Origin: Synechococcaceae cyanobacterium SM2_3_2
Lineage (GTDB): Bacteria > Cyanobacteriota > Cyanobacteriia > Thermostichales > Thermostichaceae
Direction: 5' to 3'
NCBI GenBank assembly: GCA_012031565.1
Contig: JAAUUM010000009.1
Coordinates: 1 to 45,967, forward strand
DNA length: 45,967 nt
The notes under the pieces were generated by a model. The model was not told the DNA's origin, ran no database searches, and saw only the letters and a program-made list of their open reading frames with translations. Positions 42,860 through 45,967 of the stretch are shown piece after piece. Both the position numbers and the translations under genes were made by a program. Each line of letters opens with the position of its first letter. Position 1 is the first letter of the stretch.

Positions 42860-44158
42860 ATGCAAAGTGGTTGGCGGGTCGGGAAACTGTTTGGGATCCC
42901 TATCTTTTTGGATTATTCCTGGTTTGCCATTGCGGCTCTGATCACTCTGTTCTATGCGGTGGCTTTGGCGGAGCAGTTCCCTGAGATGACGCAGGGGATG
43001 GCAGCTTTCTGGGGGGTCTTGGCCTCAGCAGGACTGTTTGCCTCCATCTTGATGCACGAGATTTGCCACAGTGTCGTGGCTCTGGCCCACGGGCTGAAAG
43101 TGCGTTCGGTCACGTTGTTTGTCTTTGGGGGAGTGGCCAACATCGAACGAGAGGCTCCCACTGCCGCATCTGCTTTTTGGGTCGCTTTGGCGGGGCCAGC
43201 CTTCAACCTCAGTCTCTTTGCCCTGCTCAATCTGTTGCTACTCAGTGGCTGGATTGCGGAGGAAACCCCCGTACATCAGATTGTCCTGCTTTTGGCTGAT
43301 CTCAACTTGTTTGTCGGCATCTTTAACCTATTGCCGGGATTACCCCTAGATGGTGGCCAGATCTTGCGGGCCCTTGTTTGGGGCATCACCGGCGATAAAG
43401 CCAAAGGGATCCTGTGGGCCTCGCGGTCGGGGCAGTGGTTGGGCATGGGCTTAATTGGGTTAGGGATCCTGTCTTTCTTGCAGGGGCTGCCCGGTGGGCT
43501 GTGGATCGCGCTGGTGGGCTGGTTCATCTTGGGCAATGCCCGCATGTTCGCTCAGGCCAATCGCCAACAGGAAGCGTTGGAGTCCCTCAAGGCAGGGGAT
43601 GCCATGAGCCGCCGTTTTCGGGTCTTGGATCTATCAATGACGGTGCGAGAGTTTGTCGATCGCTTTATGATCAGCACCAGCGCCCTCTTTTCAGGATCCA
43701 CGCCGTCCACCAAAGAAGGTGCCCCTGTCGAGCCCCCCGAGATCTTTTTTGCCGAAGCCGATGGCCGCTACAAGGGCATGATCCGACCCGATTTGATCAG
43801 TGGCATTGAGCGCAGCCAATGGGAACAAATCACTCTTGAGGCCATTTTGCGACCGATGACCGACTTGCAGGGGGTGCGAGAGGATGCTCCCCTCAAGCAG
43901 GCGGTATTGTTGATGCAGCATAACCAAGCCACCCAGATTCCGGTTTTCACCCCTACGGGTGCCATTGCGGGGTTGATCGATAAAGGGGATGTGGTTGCCG
44001 CCCTCGGCAAAAAAATGGGTTTAAAGGTGCCAGTAGAGCTATTGCAGCAGATTCGTTCCCGCGAGGACTTCCCCCCCGGTCTCAAAATCCAAGAGCCGTT
44101 GGATCCCGCTATGGTGGTGGGCAAACCTGTAGACCTGAAGCCCGATCCTGATGCTTAG
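42860..44158 (+). CDS. Site-2 intramembrane metalloprotease with CBS domains
   Basis: 432-aa M50-family zinc protease that cuts substrates inside the membrane. The zinc motif HEICH (HExxH) lies in the second helix region (ASILMHEICHSVVALAHG), with the third ligand in FNLLPGLPLDGGQILRAL. Six or so membrane segments span residues ~15-220. The C-terminal ~200 residues carry two CBS units (AMSRRFRVLDLSMTVREFVDRFM, LKQAVLLMQHNQATQIPVFTPTGAIAGLIDKGDVV) that usually sense adenylates. This is the Rip3/SpoIVFB-like subgroup common in cyanobacteria. ATG 42860 has AGGAG 11 bp upstream. Substrate unknown; the convergent neighbour also carries CBS domains. Confidence 0.92.
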   Translation: MQSGWRVGKLFGIPIFLDYSWFAIAALITLFYAVALAEQFPEMTQGMAAFWGVLASAGLFASILMHEICHSVVALAHGLKVRSVTLFVFGGVANIEREAPTAASAFWVALAGPAFNLSLFALLNLLLLSGWIAEETPVHQIVLLLADLNLFVGIFNLLPGLPLDGGQILRALVWGITGDKAKGILWASRSGQWLGMGLIGLGILSFLQGLPGGLWIALVGWFILGNARMFAQANRQQEALESLKAGDAMSRRFRVLDLSMTVREFVDRFMISTSALFSGSTPSTKEGAPVEPPEIFFAEADGRYKGMIRPDLISGIERSQWEQITLEAILRPMTDLQGVREDAPLKQAVLLMQHNQATQIPVFTPTGAIAGLIDKGDVVAALGKKMGLKVPVELLQQIRSREDFPPGLKIQEPLDPAMVVGKPVDLKPDPDA

Positions 44159-44197
44159 CCAGTCTTTATGGCGGAAATTCCCGCGAGGAAGTAACCG

Positions 44198-45214
44198 CTA
44201 GAGTCGATTGCCTCGCTGCCGCAGGAGGGGCGAAAGATCGCTTTCGTCGTAGATGTCTCCCACCAGTTCCTCTAACAAATCCTCCAAGGTGATCAATCCA
44301 GTCGTGCCGCCGAACTCATCCACCACGATGACCAGATGTTGTCGAGAGCGCAGCATATCCTTCATCAAGGGGCCAATTCGCTTGGTGTCTGGCACAAAAA
44401 TGGGCGGATTCATCACCTCTCCCAGTGGCCGATCTCCCTCTTTTCTAAGCTGATGGAGCGCCTGTTTGAGGTGGATGATGCCGACAATCTCGTCTTTGGA
44501 GTCCTCCTGCACTGGGATGCGCGAGTAACCGGTGGCCAGACACAGCTCCACCACATCCCCCAGGGTTTTCTCATGAGAGATTGTTTCCATCCTGACCCGG
44601 GGCTTGGCCACATCTCGGGCGGTGAGGCGATCCAATGACAGGGTACCCCGCAACAGTCGCCGTTTCTGCCAGTCCAGCAGACCCCGCTGCCCCAACATTT
44701 CGATCAGCATTTCTAGATCCCGCAGCGAGGCTTCAGAGGAGATCGGAGCCAACTGCATCAGACTGAAAAGTCGCTGCACCAAATTCTCGAACAACATCAC
44801 AAATGGATGCAGAATGACCGAGAGCCAATAGATGGGGGCCACTGTCCATTGGAAAACCTGGATCGGACGGCTTACAGCAAACGACTTGGGCATGATCTCC
44901 CCAAAGAGCAAGACCATGAGGGTGGTGGGGGCGGTCGCAATTAAGCCGCCTAATTCGGGCCCAAACAAATCGATGAAGAGGCTGGTGGCTAAGGCCGCTG
45001 TGCCGATATTGATAAAGTTATTGCCTAATAACAGGGTGGTAATAAATCGCGACCGACGGTTTCGCACCAACAGATAGAGACCTTTGGGATCCCCTTCTTC
45101 CTCGATCAGGTTATTGAGTTTGAGTTCGTCCATCGTGGTGATGGCTGTTTCTGCTGACGAAAACAAGGCTGAGAGAGCCAGCAGAACCACAAACATGAAC
45201 AGGATCCCGATCAT
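44198..45214 (-). CDS. CNNM/CorC-type membrane protein (DUF21 + CBS pair)
   Basis: 338-aa protein of the hemolysin-like CNNM/CorC family, associated with Mg2+/Co2+ transport or resistance. The DUF21 transmembrane domain (~1-175) shows LSALFSSAETAITTMDELKLNNLIEEE and LLLGNNFINIGTAALATSL, with GEIMPKSFAV at its end. Two CBS repeats follow (DVAKPRVRMETISHEKTLGDVVELCLATGYSRIPVQED, HLVIVVDEFGGTTGLITLEDLLEELVGDIYDE). The usual C-terminal CorC_HlyC domain (~80 aa) is absent. The stop is only 40 bp from the site-2 protease stop, so there is no room for a displaced remnant; the short form looks genuine. Confidence 0.9.
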   Translation of the reverse strand: MIGILFMFVVLLALSALFSSAETAITTMDELKLNNLIEEEGDPKGLYLLVRNRRSRFITTLLLGNNFINIGTAALATSLFIDLFGPELGGLIATAPTTLMVLLFGEIMPKSFAVSRPIQVFQWTVAPIYWLSVILHPFVMLFENLVQRLFSLMQLAPISSEASLRDLEMLIEMLGQRGLLDWQKRRLLRGTLSLDRLTARDVAKPRVRMETISHEKTLGDVVELCLATGYSRIPVQEDSKDEIVGIIHLKQALHQLRKEGDRPLGEVMNPPIFVPDTKRIGPLMKDMLRSRQHLVIVVDEFGGTTGLITLEDLLEELVGDIYDESDLSPLLRQRGNRL

Positions 45215-45305
45215 AAAAACCTGTTACCTCGGTGGCCTCTAGAGTGGCATAAATGGCCCCAGCAGCCTGAGCTTTCAGATTCTTGTGGTCTATTTCTTTG
45301 CCGTT

Positions 45306-45335
45306 GCTATTTTTGTTGATGCTATTTTTGTTGAT
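45306..45335. repeat. 15-bp tandem duplication
   Basis: GCTATTTTTGTTGAT twice in a row, upstream of cysE. Confidence 0.88.
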
Positions 45336-45526
45336 ACCAATCCAGCACTTTATCGAGCCCTGTAAAGAATCACAGAATAAAGTTGTGATGAGTCAGTCAG
45401 ATCATCAGTCAGATCAAAAGAGGGAAACGGGACTGTCCGTGTTTCGTCCGCGCTTCCCTCTCCTGATGTCCACTCCTCACCTGTAGGGGATTGTAGACCA
45501 TCTCGGGGGGGGCGACAAGCTACCAC

Positions 45527-45563
45527 TGGCGGCGTTTATCAGCATCCTGATTGCTAACCGCCA
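45527..45563. other. Inverted repeat upstream of cysE
   Basis: TGGCGG (45527-45532) and CCGCCA (45558-45563) flank a shorter internal pair ATCAG / CTGAT, giving a possible two-tier hairpin about 95-130 bp before cysE. Could be an operator or leader structure; function unknown. Confidence 0.4.
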
Positions 45564-45657
45564 ACAAGGATCCAGGTGCAGCAGATCAGGAAGACGCCTG
45601 AGGTACATTTTTGAGACAGGGCTATGCGAGAGAGTCAATTAGGATGAGGGAGAACCC

Positions 45658-45967
45658 TTGCACTCGTCCCTCATGCCCTCCCCTTCATCACAACTGGATC
45701 CCGTTGAGGTGGGTGATCTCGCTCCCAAGGCTGAGAGGTCAGGATCCCAAGATGCAGCTAATTTTCGGCAATCGCATCCCCATCAAGTGGGCAAAACTGA
45801 CGATCACAACCCCACCAGTTCACCGGAGGGCTTATCCTCAGGGGAGCCTGTCTTAGGGTCATCACCGCAGGGGTTAGGCTTTTGGGGGTTGGTGCGAGAG
45901 GATATCGCCTGTGTGTTTGACCGGGATCCGGCGGCTCGTAACCGATGGGAAGTGATGCTGACCTACC
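45658..45967 (+). CDS. cysE: Serine O-acetyltransferase, 3'-truncated by window edge
   Basis: First step of cysteine synthesis: acetyl transfer from acetyl-CoA to serine. Missing from the supplied ORF track because it runs off the end. The frame starting at TTG 45658 (GAGGGAGAA upstream) or ATG 45673 has ~70 polar, low-complexity residues (SPSSQLDPVEVGDLAPKAERSGS...SSPEGLSSGEPVLGSS). It then enters the conserved CysE start GFWGLVREDIACVFDRDPAARNRWEVMLTY. The left-handed beta-helix with the active site is outside the window. The long N-terminal extension is unusual; most cyanobacterial CysE begin a few residues before the conserved stretch. No ATG or GTG lies closer than the GTG in WGLVRED. 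Confidence 0.82.
   Translation, partial: MHSSLMPSPSSQLDPVEVGDLAPKAERSGSQDAANFRQSHPHQVGKTDDHNPTSSPEGLSSGEPVLGSSPQGLGFWGLVREDIACVFDRDPAARNRWEVMLTY

Larger units (their letters stand above)
45215..45657. other. 443-bp gap with repeats and an inverted repeat
   Basis: Divergent region between the CorC-type gene and cysE. It holds a 15-bp duplication (45306-45335), a 12-bp near-duplication of CAGTCAGATCAT (about 45393-45415) and the inverted repeat at 45527-45563. The track ORF 45283-45486 has a hydrophobic start but no family likeness; I do not call it. Confidence 0.45.

Noticed and set aside
45611-45856. 81-aa track ORF near the right edge
   Set aside because: Overlaps the cysE frame, which has a family match; this frame is Pro/Arg-rich and featureless.
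1-45967. tRNA or rRNA genes
   Set aside because: I looked through the gaps for T-loop (GGTTCRANTCC) and acceptor patterns and found none; a covariance-model scan would be decisive.

Overview
The window is chromosomal DNA from a cyanobacterium. The evidence is a set of genes typical of cyanobacteria and plastids: Ycf46-type AAA ATPase, Ycf35/DUF1257, DUF3143 beside a J-domain protein, DUF3177, a y-type thioredoxin, a bilin-type GAF histidine kinase and HhoA/HtrA-type proteases. The octamer GGGATCCC recurs across the whole window, in genes and between them. It looks like a lineage-specific counterpart of the HIP1 palindrome (GCGATCGC), which I did not notice here. I recall such variants from early-branching unicellular Synechococcus-like strains, but species assignment is a low-confidence guess. 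I see no rRNA, tRNA, CRISPR array, prophage or transposase.

Layout. 1-7.8 kb: 3' part of aroB, DUF3143 + J-domain pair, rpmF, a ribbon-helix-helix-like protein ahead of ycf46, ycf35, DUF3177, a small conserved protein, thioredoxin, sufE and rsfS. 7.8-16.1 kb: a two-GAF histidine kinase, citrate synthase, an FHA protein, signal peptidase I, a J-domain/TM/DUF4168-like fusion, a sucC-like ATP-grasp gene without sucD, and an NTF2-like protein. 16.2-22.8 kb: a peptide-type solute-binding lipoprotein divergent from a 2-aminoethylphosphonate-type ABC transporter (binding protein, ATPase, permease). That transporter has a Pho-box-like array upstream and an antisense coiled-coil gene between ATPase and permease. 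22.9-31.9 kb: pyrR, a PAS/GAF/PAS/GGDEF/EAL gene split by a frameshift, a small membrane protein, an S41-peptidase-like protein without recognisable catalytic residues, rsmH with an FtsL-like partner, rdgB, and a Tat-exported beta-carbonic-anhydrase-like protein. 32.1-46 kb: a long coiled-coil protein, def, a frameshifted EcsC-like gene, a 1143-aa TIGR03032-GT2-TPR-GT9-like fusion, BolA + monothiol glutaredoxin, an HtrA protease, a site-2 protease with CBS domains, a CNNM/CorC-type membrane protein, and the start of cysE running off the window.

Themes. (1) Almost every intergenic gap carries a private 11-17-bp tandem duplication, each with its own unit sequence. (2) Three genes (phosphonate permease, GGDEF/EAL protein, EcsC-like protein) each carry what looks like a one-base deletion, two of them repairable by one extra base in a C or G run. 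Either the assembly has homopolymer indel errors or these loci are decaying or phase-variable. (3) The best candidates for new biology are the four-repeat Pho box with an antisense gene inside the phosphonate cluster, the pseudo-protease, the multi-domain glycosyltransferase fusion, and the J-domain/DUF4168 fusion. All calls come from reading the sequence; no database search was run.
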